Position numbers and translations under genes: made by a program
Shown here: positions 6,397 through 13,371 of the stretch, piece by piece
Position numbering within the stretch: position 1 is the stretch's first letter
Layout of the letters: every line of letters starts with the position of its first letter
The notes under the pieces: generated by a model
Databases searched by the model: none
Told to the model about the DNA's origin: nothing
Seen by the model: the letters and a program-made list of their open reading frames with translations, nothing else
Source of the DNA: Candidatus Poseidonia alphae
GTDB lineage: Archaea > Thermoplasmatota > Poseidoniia > Poseidoniales > Poseidoniaceae
DNA length: 15,173 nucleotides
Reading direction: 5' to 3'
Assembly: GCA_002505405.1 (NCBI GenBank)
Contig: DAVD01000031.1
Location: 1-15,173 of the forward strand

Positions 6397-7563
6397 TCAC
6401 TCAATGTGACGCAATGTTTGTTGTTCAGCAATGTACTTTGGCCGGTAAATCGGTATACCCTTGCCGTCCCTCATCACCGTTCGTTCATCGATGATTTGCG
6501 CACCGATTCCAGCGACTCGGGCCCATCCGAAGAATGTGGTATAGTAGGTTGGATCCTTGAATCCAACGTAGTGGAGAAGGGCTCCACTTGCGATGTCAAC
6601 GTTCGCATTTGGATTGGAAATCTTGGGATTCTCTGAGAGGACTCTAGGGGCGACTTCACGAAGGGTACGAATGATTTTGAAATTCTCATCATCCGGGCAC
6701 ATCACTTCACCCAACGCAAATTGAACGGTGGCTCTTGGGTCTTCTGCTCGTAGCACTGCATGGCCAAACCCAAACACTGGGCGCTTAGCATCAAGTTCAC
6801 CGCGCACGAAGGCTTCAACTTCTTCCGGGTCGCTTGTACCAATGCGTAGAACAAATTCCAAGCAAGACTGATTCGCACGCCCATGTAGGGGACCTGACAG
6901 AGCGTTCATCGCTCCCGAGATTGAGGAATACACGGTTGCATGACCCGATGCAATGGCTTTTCCTGCAAAGGTGGAAAGGTTACCCCCACCGTGATCCATG
7001 TGCAACACGAGGTAAGTGGAAAGGATACGTTCCATTTGGTCTTGGTCGATACCGTCCAAGTCCAAGGTACGAGCAAAACGCTTGACCATTGTGGCTGAAA
7101 GGTCATCTTCAGGGATGTCAGCTCCACGGCCTTCTCGGATCCGGAACAAGAGCCCCATAAGCCGAGGCATACGGGCGATGAGGTTGAGGGCATCTTCTTT
7201 CCAATCTCCAGTCGTGTCGAGCATTCCAAGAGTTTGGATACCTACACTCAACCAGTCCATTGGATGACCGCCTTTTGGAAGCGTGTGGAACACTGCAGCA
7301 ACGCTGTCAGGAACATGACCTCGCCCAGCAAGGTTCTCTCGGAATGCTGAAGATTGGGCTGGTGTTGGTAGTTCTTTGTTGAACAGAAGATAGACCACGT
7401 CTTCGGGAGACTGGCCAGCGAGTTCGCTGATCGGATATCCGCAATAATGGACACCTTCAGTGGGCGTAACAAACGATGTACGGCAGGTGCCGACAGGAAT
7501 TCCACGAAGACCGATGTTCAAGTGTTTTTCAGTCACATTGAACAAGCCATTATCGTTTGACAT
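6397..7563 (-). CDS. gltA: Citrate synthase, eukaryote/mitochondrial-like type
   Basis: Citrate synthase condenses oxaloacetate and acetyl-CoA at the entry to the TCA cycle. The 388-residue protein retains the active-site set: LHMDHGGGN (His191), GPLHGRANQ (catalytic His227), GFGHAVLR (His268, Arg272), NVDIASG (catalytic Asp323), Arg349 and the YRPK Arg374 contributed to the partner subunit of the dimer. The GHAVLRxxDPR motif, the LPKGGHPM segment and the NVDxxSG...YYTxxFG block follow the animal mitochondrial enzyme. Common bacterial and archaeal forms carry GHRVYKxxDPR instead. Eukaryote-like citrate synthases are known from Geobacteraceae, so this type occurs outside eukaryotes. The start at 7563 has an SD-like GAGGG a few bases upstream and a TATA box further up. 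The 3' end is convergent with the GDPD-like gene, 2 bases apart. The gene symbol is by function only; 2-methylcitrate synthase activity cannot be excluded. Confidence 0.93.
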   Translation of the reverse strand: MSNDNGLFNVTEKHLNIGLRGIPVGTCRTSFVTPTEGVHYCGYPISELAGQSPEDVVYLLFNKELPTPAQSSAFRENLAGRGHVPDSVAAVFHTLPKGGHPMDWLSVGIQTLGMLDTTGDWKEDALNLIARMPRLMGLLFRIREGRGADIPEDDLSATMVKRFARTLDLDGIDQDQMERILSTYLVLHMDHGGGNLSTFAGKAIASGHATVYSSISGAMNALSGPLHGRANQSCLEFVLRIGTSDPEEVEAFVRGELDAKRPVFGFGHAVLRAEDPRATVQFALGEVMCPDDENFKIIRTLREVAPRVLSENPKISNPNANVDIASGALLHYVGFKDPTYYTTFFGWARVAGIGAQIIDERTVMRDGKGIPIYRPKYIAEQQTLRHIE

Positions 7564-7598
7564 TCTCTTCCCTCAAAGACACCGACAAGAGACCCTCG

Positions 7599-7604
7599 TA
7601 TAAA
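7599..7604 (-). promoter_or_regulatory. TATA box of the citrate synthase gene
   Basis: TTTATA on the minus strand is centred about 38 nt upstream of the ATG at 7563. With the usual 26-nt spacing, transcription would start near 7575, leaving a short leader of about 12 nt that contains the SD-like GAGGG. This gene therefore appears to have a leader, unlike several others here. The element separates citrate synthase from the upstream operon on the same strand. Confidence 0.55.
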
Positions 7605-7631
7605 TGCGGCTCTTCTCTTGGCAAGCCAGTG

Positions 7632-7655
7632 AAAACGGTGTAGCCAGCAACACCG
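7632..7655 (-). terminator. Hairpin plus T-tract downstream of the YkgJ-like gene
   Basis: Read on the minus strand, CGGTGT and ACACCG form a 6-bp stem with an 8-nt loop (7655-7636), followed at once by TTTT (7635-7632). It begins 8 nt after the stop of the cysteine-cluster gene and lies upstream of the citrate synthase TATA box, where a terminator is expected. Archaeal termination depends mainly on the T-tract, and this one is short, so the call is moderate. A competing stem, AAACGGT (7633-7639) with ACCGTTT (7665-7671), also exists. Confidence 0.4.
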
Positions 7656-7662
7656 CCGCAAA

Positions 7663-8139
7663 CTACCGTTTGTTCCGTCTGGCTTGCGGCGGCCATTCTC
7701 TAAATCCTTTTGTCGATTCACGGTCAGAAAAGATGTGGAGGCGAATTGTGGTCCCTTCTACAAGAAGAGCATCTTCAGCATCAATGCCAGGACACTGCTC
7801 CTTAACCTGACTCCATGCTCGGTCGCTCACCAGATTTTCACCCCACCACGGGAAAGCCTTGCATTGCTGAGGCCTCACCTGATAGATTGAACACTGTTGG
7901 TTTTCATTGAGGTGAATGCAAATTCCATCATCATCCCGGCTTTTAAGGACAAAACGGCCGTCGTATGTCTTGCGAGCATCACGCTCCAACCAATCTTCCA
8001 CCGACAAACCTGAATGTTGGGAGATACGCTCGGCATCGGTAATGGAAAGGTAAACAATTCCACCGGGTTGGTCGCAGCATTTACCGCAGCCACTCTGACA
8101 AGAAAAGTTAACTCCGCTCATCCACCATGGAGGCTTCAT
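7663..8139 (-). CDS. YkgJ-family cysteine-cluster protein
   Basis: YkgJ/UPF0153 proteins carry a conserved eight-cysteine pattern thought to bind zinc or an iron-sulfur cluster; their biochemical function is not settled. In this 158-residue protein the pattern is Cys14, Cys18, Cys21-Cys22, Cys74, Cys83, RPxxC (Cys93, with FPWW after it) and Cys116. The ATG at 8139 overlaps the upstream stop in an ATGA quartet, which favours this start and indicates translational coupling. The internal ATG at residue 7 would also keep every cysteine. The gene is the last of a three-gene operon with a hairpin-T-tract just after its stop. The context suggests it works with, or is a maturation or redox partner of, the DnaA-like and DUF835 proteins. 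That is inference. Confidence 0.85.
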   Translation of the reverse strand: MKPPWWMSGVNFSCQSGCGKCCDQPGGIVYLSITDAERISQHSGLSVEDWLERDARKTYDGRFVLKSRDDDGICIHLNENQQCSIYQVRPQQCKAFPWWGENLVSDRAWSQVKEQCPGIDAEDALLVEGTTIRLHIFSDRESTKGFREWPPQARRNKR

Positions 8140-10196
8140 TCTTCTTCACCCATGAGGATCTTCTTTGGATGGAGTCGTCCAAGATGAACCAGCGTGTAGT
8201 TGGGCTCATTGGCGTCATCCAGTAGGTCTTCGGCTGTAATTCCAATCCCGTCGATGTTCCATTCACCGTCGGGCTCATAATCGTCCAACGCCTCGACGGT
8301 CTGAATCTGAGTGGACGTCGATGAGGCTTTTCGCCCGATGGGCCTCCGTTGTTTGACCGCCACATCGGGTTCAACAGGCGGAAGGGGTTCTCGGTCTGGG
8401 TCAAGTTCTACCAACCGTTCTTCAAGTGTTCGCAGTTCATCCGCAATATCGATCAAGGCGTCAATATCGGCATCCACCGCTCGTTGAGCCAAATGAACCA
8501 TTTGTTCTTCCAGCCGATTGAGTTCAAAGGACGAATCCAATGTATCTCGAGTTGAACGGTTCATCCGTTCATCGATGGCGACGTCCAAGTCCACCAAGAT
8601 ATCAGCAGCTCGGCCAGCATCTCCATGCTCGATTCGTTCATTACGAGCGATGAGGTGGCGGTCTCGTTCATTGACATCAAGAACCGATGGTCGTGCTGGT
8701 GTAATCGATTCCATTATTTCATTGACCCGCTGGTCAACAATACGGTCTCCTTTTGAGATGAACTCCGCCCCGTCCCATTCAGGGGGCTGATATTCATCTT
8801 CGCCCCATGGTTTGAGTTCCGAATGAAGTTCAATACCCCCTGGCTGAACGTTAGAATAGACTTGGTCAATGGCCTCACTCACCAATGCAGCGGCCAAATC
8901 ATCAACACGTTGAGCCTCCAACGTCTGCCCTTGAGATTGAAGAGCAGGTCTTGAGGAAGTGACCAAGTCAATGATATCATCGTTGTTAAGCAAAACTTCA
9001 CCTGCTTCAAAAGCGATGGAGACCTGCTCCAACCGGCCCTCCATCGCTCGCCAGCCAGAGGGTTCAAGACGGGCCAAACGGGCCAAATGAACGTCGTTTA
9101 ACAGGAGGTTACGCTGAGCACAACGCCATGAACCATAGGCCATAAGCGAAGCGATGGAAGGAACGGTGAGAAGAACTGCCGAAGCATTGCGAAGGACTTC
9201 TTTCAAACGTGAAGCGGGTAAATCATCAGGATGGATTCGGCCTCCAGCAAGAATTTGAACACCGAGATTAAGAGCATGGTCAACGAGAATTCCAAGTTGG
9301 TGAGCCCACTCAGAATCTTGACCGAATTCATGGAGATCATCAATCACAAGCGCTGTTGCACCTGAAAGTGCATCCTGCCATTCATGTTCAAGCCCATCAA
9401 GGCCTACCGCGTCAGCCGCGCTAAGGGCCAAAACTTCACCTTCCTGACGTCGTAACAATGCCTGCCCGGTGGCGTGAAGAAGATGAGAGCAACCCGCATG
9501 GACTTCCGAAACGACGACCAAGGGGTTGAGGTGGCCACCTGGCGAGTCCACAATGGATTCACAGGCCCTGGTGGATCGCATATTTTCATCCGTAACGAAC
9601 CACTGTCGGAATGTTAAACGGTCTGACCAATGCATCCTTTTTGGCCAATCGCCACGAATCTCAAGCACATTCCGAGCGTGAAGCGGATGGTTTTGGTCAA
9701 CTGGAACAAGGTCCGATTCAAGACCGACCGACGGTCGACCTCGATGTTCATCCAAGATGTGAGACCAAACCGGTCGTCCGTCACCTTCAAGCCCGACAAA
9801 TCCATCTGCCCCATCAGGTAGAGCGTCGGACTTCTTTTCCTCTGGACTGCTGCTTCTAAGTTTCTTTAAACGCTCTGCAACATGGTCTGCGTACGATGAA
9901 TTTACATCAAGAAATGAGGTATGCTCGTCGACAGACGGTCCAAGAACACGGTCGGCAATGAGGTCATACGTGGGTCGTTGTGAAACACCAACGCGTTGGA
10001 ACAAAGAAAGACGACCGTTTTCTACCTCAGTTTTGCCCAAGAGCGTGTTCAATTTGGATTGAGCTTGTCGCTTTGGTTGAGGTGATTTTTCGGGAATGGC
10101 CAATGATTCAGGGGCGCTGTGTGTGTGAATTGAATCACGCAATTTATTCTTTGCATCTTCCAACGCTAATCGCAGTTTTGTTGGAGGTGAACTCAC
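8136..10196 (-). CDS. DnaA-domain-III-like AAA+ protein with degenerate Walker A (predicted pseudo-ATPase)
   Basis: The 686-residue protein starts with GTG at 10196, overlapping the upstream stop as GTGA. Residues 1-190 look largely disordered. Residues 194-412 align by eye with the AAA+ domain of bacterial DnaA/Hda. The entry segment has TFxxxFV, an Asn, PG and NPL (195-226). HLLHATG (238-244) matches the helix after the P-loop. A Walker B LVIDD is at 283-287, a sensor-1-like strand ending GGR at 318-320, and a lid whose sensor-2 Arg383 sits in WRAMEGRL, like RELEGAL of DnaA. The Walker A is eroded: where DnaA has GGVGLGKT, this protein has SEVHAGCS (230-237), with Cys236 for Lys. The DnaA helix-turn-helix domain IV is absent. 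Instead there is an acidic, partly helical C-terminal half (about 430-600, possible coiled coil) and a conserved-looking end (650-686). A scaffold or regulator is more likely than a replication initiator. Homology is judged by motif order only. Confidence 0.72.
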   Translation of the reverse strand: MSSPPTKLRLALEDAKNKLRDSIHTHSAPESLAIPEKSPQPKRQAQSKLNTLLGKTEVENGRLSLFQRVGVSQRPTYDLIADRVLGPSVDEHTSFLDVNSSYADHVAERLKKLRSSSPEEKKSDALPDGADGFVGLEGDGRPVWSHILDEHRGRPSVGLESDLVPVDQNHPLHARNVLEIRGDWPKRMHWSDRLTFRQWFVTDENMRSTRACESIVDSPGGHLNPLVVVSEVHAGCSHLLHATGQALLRRQEGEVLALSAADAVGLDGLEHEWQDALSGATALVIDDLHEFGQDSEWAHQLGILVDHALNLGVQILAGGRIHPDDLPASRLKEVLRNASAVLLTVPSIASLMAYGSWRCAQRNLLLNDVHLARLARLEPSGWRAMEGRLEQVSIAFEAGEVLLNNDDIIDLVTSSRPALQSQGQTLEAQRVDDLAAALVSEAIDQVYSNVQPGGIELHSELKPWGEDEYQPPEWDGAEFISKGDRIVDQRVNEIMESITPARPSVLDVNERDRHLIARNERIEHGDAGRAADILVDLDVAIDERMNRSTRDTLDSSFELNRLEEQMVHLAQRAVDADIDALIDIADELRTLEERLVELDPDREPLPPVEPDVAVKQRRPIGRKASSTSTQIQTVEALDDYEPDGEWNIDGIGITAEDLLDDANEPNYTLVHLGRLHPKKILMGEEE

Positions 10197-12130
10197 GATT
10201 CATCCTCCTTGAATTTTTTGAGCAACTCGCCTTTTTCGTTGTAAAGAGCTGCAGAAGAGGCATAATCCTCATCTTCCCATTGGTTCCATCGTTCGTACAT
10301 TTCATCGATGGTGGATTCCTTTTGGTCCTTGGAGGAGGATTCACGAGCAGCCTTTGGCGGTTCTTGAGAAGAACGATCGAAGCTGCGAGGCAGCGGATGT
10401 GAAGTTGAACTTGCTCTGAGGGGGACGGTCTGAGGAGTGTTCATCTCAGGCAATTGAGCAGAATCTAACGTCGGGTTAGGGTGAAGTGTGTCCCCCAGAG
10501 TTCGGGTCTGAGTTGGTACGTTGATCTCCTGATGCCGCAAAGACGCCCTGTCTTGCCTCGCTTGGAACACATCCAAGTTTTCCTTGATAAAACGGTCTTT
10601 CGTACTCTTCTTTTGGGGCCAATTCGGCAAGTTGCGCTCCGAACGAGATACTGCGGAGCTCCGTTGATGGGCAAGGCCAGGGTCAATTTGAGGAAGGCTC
10701 GGTTTGACCTTTCTAGCGGGCAACCGCTGAGGCGTTCGTACTTGAGGAGATGCGGTAGGAACTACTTTCGCAGGCGTTGAACGCTGTGCATGAGGCGATG
10801 GATGGGGCGTTGCTTCATCGTTCGTTTGGCGATGAGGAATTTCACTGATAAAACGACCTTGCATGAACGAAGATTCTCGGTCTCTTTGAGAACGGTCCCC
10901 TGCCTCAGCGCTCGGGGCCATACCACCATCACCGGTGGACTCGGGCCAAGATTCAACCACTTCGCTCAATGCCTCAACCGCTGCCTTTCGTTCTTCTTCA
11001 GTAGGTTCAACTCCGCCACCTTCCATGGAAAAGTCTGCGGCAACCGAGGAAGGACTGCTTGTATCACCAACATGATGTCGCAGTTGTGCATCAACCCATC
11101 TGGCTTCATCCTCATCGATTGGAAGAAGAAGAGGGTGGTCAAAGAGGCCGTCAGGATCGGCTAACCAATCCTGGAGATGAACGCTTGTCAAGGGAACAAA
11201 TTCAGTCATCAAACTGTGGCGGACAGGGAGTTGAAACACCCCTAAATCGGTGGTAAGGAGGAGCGTATGGTCGTTAAACCTCACGCCGTCAATGATGGAA
11301 CGAATCAAATCCAACATGCCCGAATCGCCAAGCGCATTGCCAACACGGTCCAAGCCATCAAGCAGAACAACAGCCCGTTCATTGGCCCATAAGAATGCTT
11401 CAACACAGCGTAGGATTTCGACTTCATCACTCAAAAGTTCAAACCCTCCGCGTGGAGTGAACAGGGAGTAACTTGTGGGGCCCGGCAAGCGGTTCGTAAT
11501 CTCTGTCGAGGCATGAGGAAGTCCAAACAGCCCCAAGAGGGAAAGACCTCGCTCAGCCAACTCAACACCCAGTTCAATCATGGGATGCGGGTCGGGTGAG
11601 TCGAAGACATATGCTCCACCGGGTTGAAGCAAGGTTTTGTTTGCGTTGCTCATCGCATCAAAAGAAGGACGCCGTTGAAATTCAGGCTCGATGACGAACC
11701 CCTCCATTTCCTCTGGCCGGTCTGCTCTTCTCCAAGAGGACGAGGGGAGGCGCACACTGGACCACCATGAGGATGAATCATCAGTGGACTGTTGGAGTTC
11801 AAGATGCAAGATACTCTCAGGCGATGCCTCCATCATTTGACGAATTGCAGACATGCTCAATTCGTACAGGTTCACTTCATTGGCAACGTCCAACGCATCG
11901 CTTTCAATTGACATCAAGGCATCAAGTCCGAAGGAATGAATTTCTCCTTGATGAAAAGCCATCACTGGATGCCCTAAACGAAACAGAAGCCAGCCGTTTG
12001 TTTGCGTCTGATGAGGGCGGATCAACACGGCACCAGATTGGCCATGAGCAGCCAAATCGCGAGCCATCAGACGAAGAACATCAACGCCTCCACGTCGTTG
12101 TTCAATGAGGTCGCCGTGTTGAATTTCCAT
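10193..12130 (-). CDS. DUF835-domain protein with N-terminal PATAN-like region and long disordered tail
   Basis: The 645-residue protein has three parts. Residues 10-100 resemble a PATAN/DUF4388-like sensory fold (GAVLIRP, GWLLFRLGHPVMAFHQGE, then GLDAL); this match is weak. Residues 163-312 fit DUF835, an archaeal domain related to the KaiC/RecA fold without a P-loop: a PGGAYVF strand (170-176), a G-L-x-L-L-G strand (195-200), AVVLLDGLDRV (253-263), an Ile-rich helix and HTLLLTTDL (288-296). Residues 355-600 are disordered and rich in Pro, Ser, Gln and Arg. The last 40 residues are an acidic, aromatic, probably helical tail (MYERWNQWEDED at 611-622). The ATG at 12130 is chosen because the 71-residue upstream extension would run into the DUF309 gene and looks non-coding. 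It is the first gene of the operon and is coupled to the DnaA-like gene by GTGA. Function unknown; DUF835 proteins are usually suspected of signalling roles. Confidence 0.7.
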   Translation of the reverse strand: MEIQHGDLIEQRRGGVDVLRLMARDLAAHGQSGAVLIRPHQTQTNGWLLFRLGHPVMAFHQGEIHSFGLDALMSIESDALDVANEVNLYELSMSAIRQMMEASPESILHLELQQSTDDSSSWWSSVRLPSSSWRRADRPEEMEGFVIEPEFQRRPSFDAMSNANKTLLQPGGAYVFDSPDPHPMIELGVELAERGLSLLGLFGLPHASTEITNRLPGPTSYSLFTPRGGFELLSDEVEILRCVEAFLWANERAVVLLDGLDRVGNALGDSGMLDLIRSIIDGVRFNDHTLLLTTDLGVFQLPVRHSLMTEFVPLTSVHLQDWLADPDGLFDHPLLLPIDEDEARWVDAQLRHHVGDTSSPSSVAADFSMEGGGVEPTEEERKAAVEALSEVVESWPESTGDGGMAPSAEAGDRSQRDRESSFMQGRFISEIPHRQTNDEATPHPSPHAQRSTPAKVVPTASPQVRTPQRLPARKVKPSLPQIDPGLAHQRSSAVSRSERNLPNWPQKKSTKDRFIKENLDVFQARQDRASLRHQEINVPTQTRTLGDTLHPNPTLDSAQLPEMNTPQTVPLRASSTSHPLPRSFDRSSQEPPKAARESSSKDQKESTIDEMYERWNQWEDEDYASSAALYNEKGELLKKFKEDES

Positions 12131-12196
12131 TGAGGCAAGCCACCGTTGTACACCACATCCCCCAAACCCCCTCTTGAAGAGTGCGGAGAAAACGGC

Positions 12197-12215
12197 TGAA
12201 ACACATACTGTTTCA
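12197..12215. promoter_or_regulatory. Perfect 7-bp inverted repeat in divergent promoter region
   Basis: TGAAACA and TGTTTCA flank a 5-nt spacer in the 107-base gap between the divergent DUF835 and DUF309 genes. The centre is 32 nt before the DUF309 ATG at 12238, so it overlaps where a TATA box for a leaderless start would sit. That position fits an operator for a dimeric regulator. A chance palindrome cannot be excluded. A second near-palindrome, CTCTTGAAGAG, lies at 12171-12181. Confidence 0.4.
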
Positions 12216-12237
12216 AGGACGACACCCTCCCCCCAAC

Positions 12238-12624
12238 ATGACCCTTCAGGAGGCCGGTGAGCTGACAACCGAAGAAGAAGTTCTCCTCGGGGAGGGGTTG
12301 GCTCGATTTGATACGGGAAGATACTGGCATGCACACGAATCATGGGAAGACTTGTGGAACGCCCTTAAACGTCGGAGTGCTCCATCGGAAGAAGTTCTCC
12401 TGGTCCAAGGACTCATACAAACTGCCGCACTCTTGCTCCATTACGAAAACAGGAAGGAACGAGGCGTGACCAATCAATGGCTCAAACTTGAACCAAAATT
12501 GGCGGGTTGGACGGTTGCATGGGGCCTCGATATTGAACTGCACTGTTCCGTCATCGGTGAATTCGCAAACGATGTCGGTTCTTGGACAAAAAACCCAACC
12601 TCCCATCAAATTCCGCGAGCGTGA
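12238..12624 (+). CDS. DUF309 family protein
   Basis: DUF309 is a small helical domain found in archaea, bacteria and plastids with no established biochemical role; relatives are annotated as domain of unknown function. The 128-residue protein has the family signature: Phe24 with Asp and Gly at 25-27, Tyr29, then AHESWEDLW (32-40, with the conserved His33, Glu34, Trp36 and Trp40) and QGLIQTAALLLHY (57-69). The C-terminal helices (76-113) are less conserved. The ATG at 12238 is preferred over an upstream in-frame ATG at 12181, because the signature starts where expected and the upstream stretch contains the palindromic promoter region. The stop precedes the next gene by 7-31 bases, depending on that gene's start, so the two are probably co-transcribed. 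Confidence 0.82.
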   Translation: MTLQEAGELTTEEEVLLGEGLARFDTGRYWHAHESWEDLWNALKRRSAPSEEVLLVQGLIQTAALLLHYENRKERGVTNQWLKLEPKLAGWTVAWGLDIELHCSVIGEFANDVGSWTKNPTSHQIPRA

Positions 12625-12655
12625 CCTTCAAGTGAATCAGCCCCGTCAACCCGAC

Positions 12656-13312
12656 ATGGGTGAATCGATGGGAGAACCTTCTGCGGGGATGATTCGTTTC
12701 ATCAACACGCCGATTGCTCAGCCGTTTATCCAAGCTCGAAACATTGGCTTTGTGAGCGCCCTTGTAGCCTCGGTAGTTCTCGGTGGGATCTCCGCCCTGC
12801 TGACAACATCCAATGCCGTTGCATTCAGCCTCGCCGTCGTCAGTTTCGCAGCCAATGCATCGTTCGTGATGTACCGATACCTTGGTCACGCATCTACGCC
12901 CCTTGCAGTGAACCTCAACCATCCATTCATGGATGGAACTTCATTTGGGCAAGCAGAAGTGGAGGTCCAACTGTCGGACGGCCGTTGGATTGACCCTGGC
13001 AAGCACCGAATTAAGGCCATCTCCGATGACCTTATTGGTGGATTCAACATCGCTCACGACACCATTGATTTTCCCGTGTTAGGGCATTTTTCACCCTCTA
13101 AAAAACGTACGGCTTTGTTGACAAGACACATGGCTCTCATCAATCAAGCCATTGCGCTGCGGGATGCAATGAACAACATTCCCGACCCGATTGCTGAAGC
13201 CAGAGACCGTGAAACAAAAGACAGCGGGCTTCTGGAACGGTCATGGTTAGAAGAAGAACAAGAAATTGAAGTCGAGAGTCCCCTCGTATCCTTCTTCAAG
13301 CGTGAAGAATAG
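12656..13312 (+). CDS. Unrecognised two-helix membrane protein
   Basis: I do not recognise this family. From the ATG at 12656 it has 218 residues. Two hydrophobic helices lie at about 31-50 and 53-75. A soluble region follows (about 80-175) with a beta-like segment (VEVQLSDGRWIDPG at 102-115) and a helical segment (LLTRHMALINQAIALRDAMN at 154-173). The C-terminal tail is acidic (about 180-218, with repeated Glu) and ends FFKREE. Only a short loop separates the helices, so both termini probably face the same side. An in-frame GTG at 12632 lies 7 bases after the DUF309 stop and would add eight residues; either start is possible. The longer frame back to 12488 overlaps DUF309 and is not favoured. 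It is probably the second gene of an operon with DUF309. Confidence 0.68.
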   Translation: MGESMGEPSAGMIRFINTPIAQPFIQARNIGFVSALVASVVLGGISALLTTSNAVAFSLAVVSFAANASFVMYRYLGHASTPLAVNLNHPFMDGTSFGQAEVEVQLSDGRWIDPGKHRIKAISDDLIGGFNIAHDTIDFPVLGHFSPSKKRTALLTRHMALINQAIALRDAMNNIPDPIAEARDRETKDSGLLERSWLEEEQEIEVESPLVSFFKREE

Positions 13313-13342
13313 CGCTTTTTCGGGAGCGGCGACCCTCTACCT

Positions 13343-13349
13343 TCAAAAC
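13343..13349 (+). promoter_or_regulatory. TATA-like element of the four-helix membrane protein gene
   Basis: TCAAAAC is centred at 13346, exactly 26 nt before the GTG at 13372. The element, the next four bases (CCGT) and the bases just before the start codon (ATTGGCC) match the folD upstream region at the same spacing. This supports both the promoter and the choice of GTG. Confidence 0.5.
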
Positions 13350-13371
13350 CCGTCTGCTTGACCCATTGGCC

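Noticed and set aside
6328..6636. Continuation of a second GDPD copy past the stop at 6394 in another frame
   Set aside because: The plus-strand frame reads ENIPTGLELTSL, a faint echo of ENT...SL, but it runs antisense into the citrate synthase gene and shows no further GDPD motifs.
12131..12343. N-terminal extension of the DUF835 gene
   Set aside because: The extra 71 residues would overlap the DUF309 coding region and the divergent promoter region, and their composition (Cys, Arg, Pro-rich) looks non-coding.
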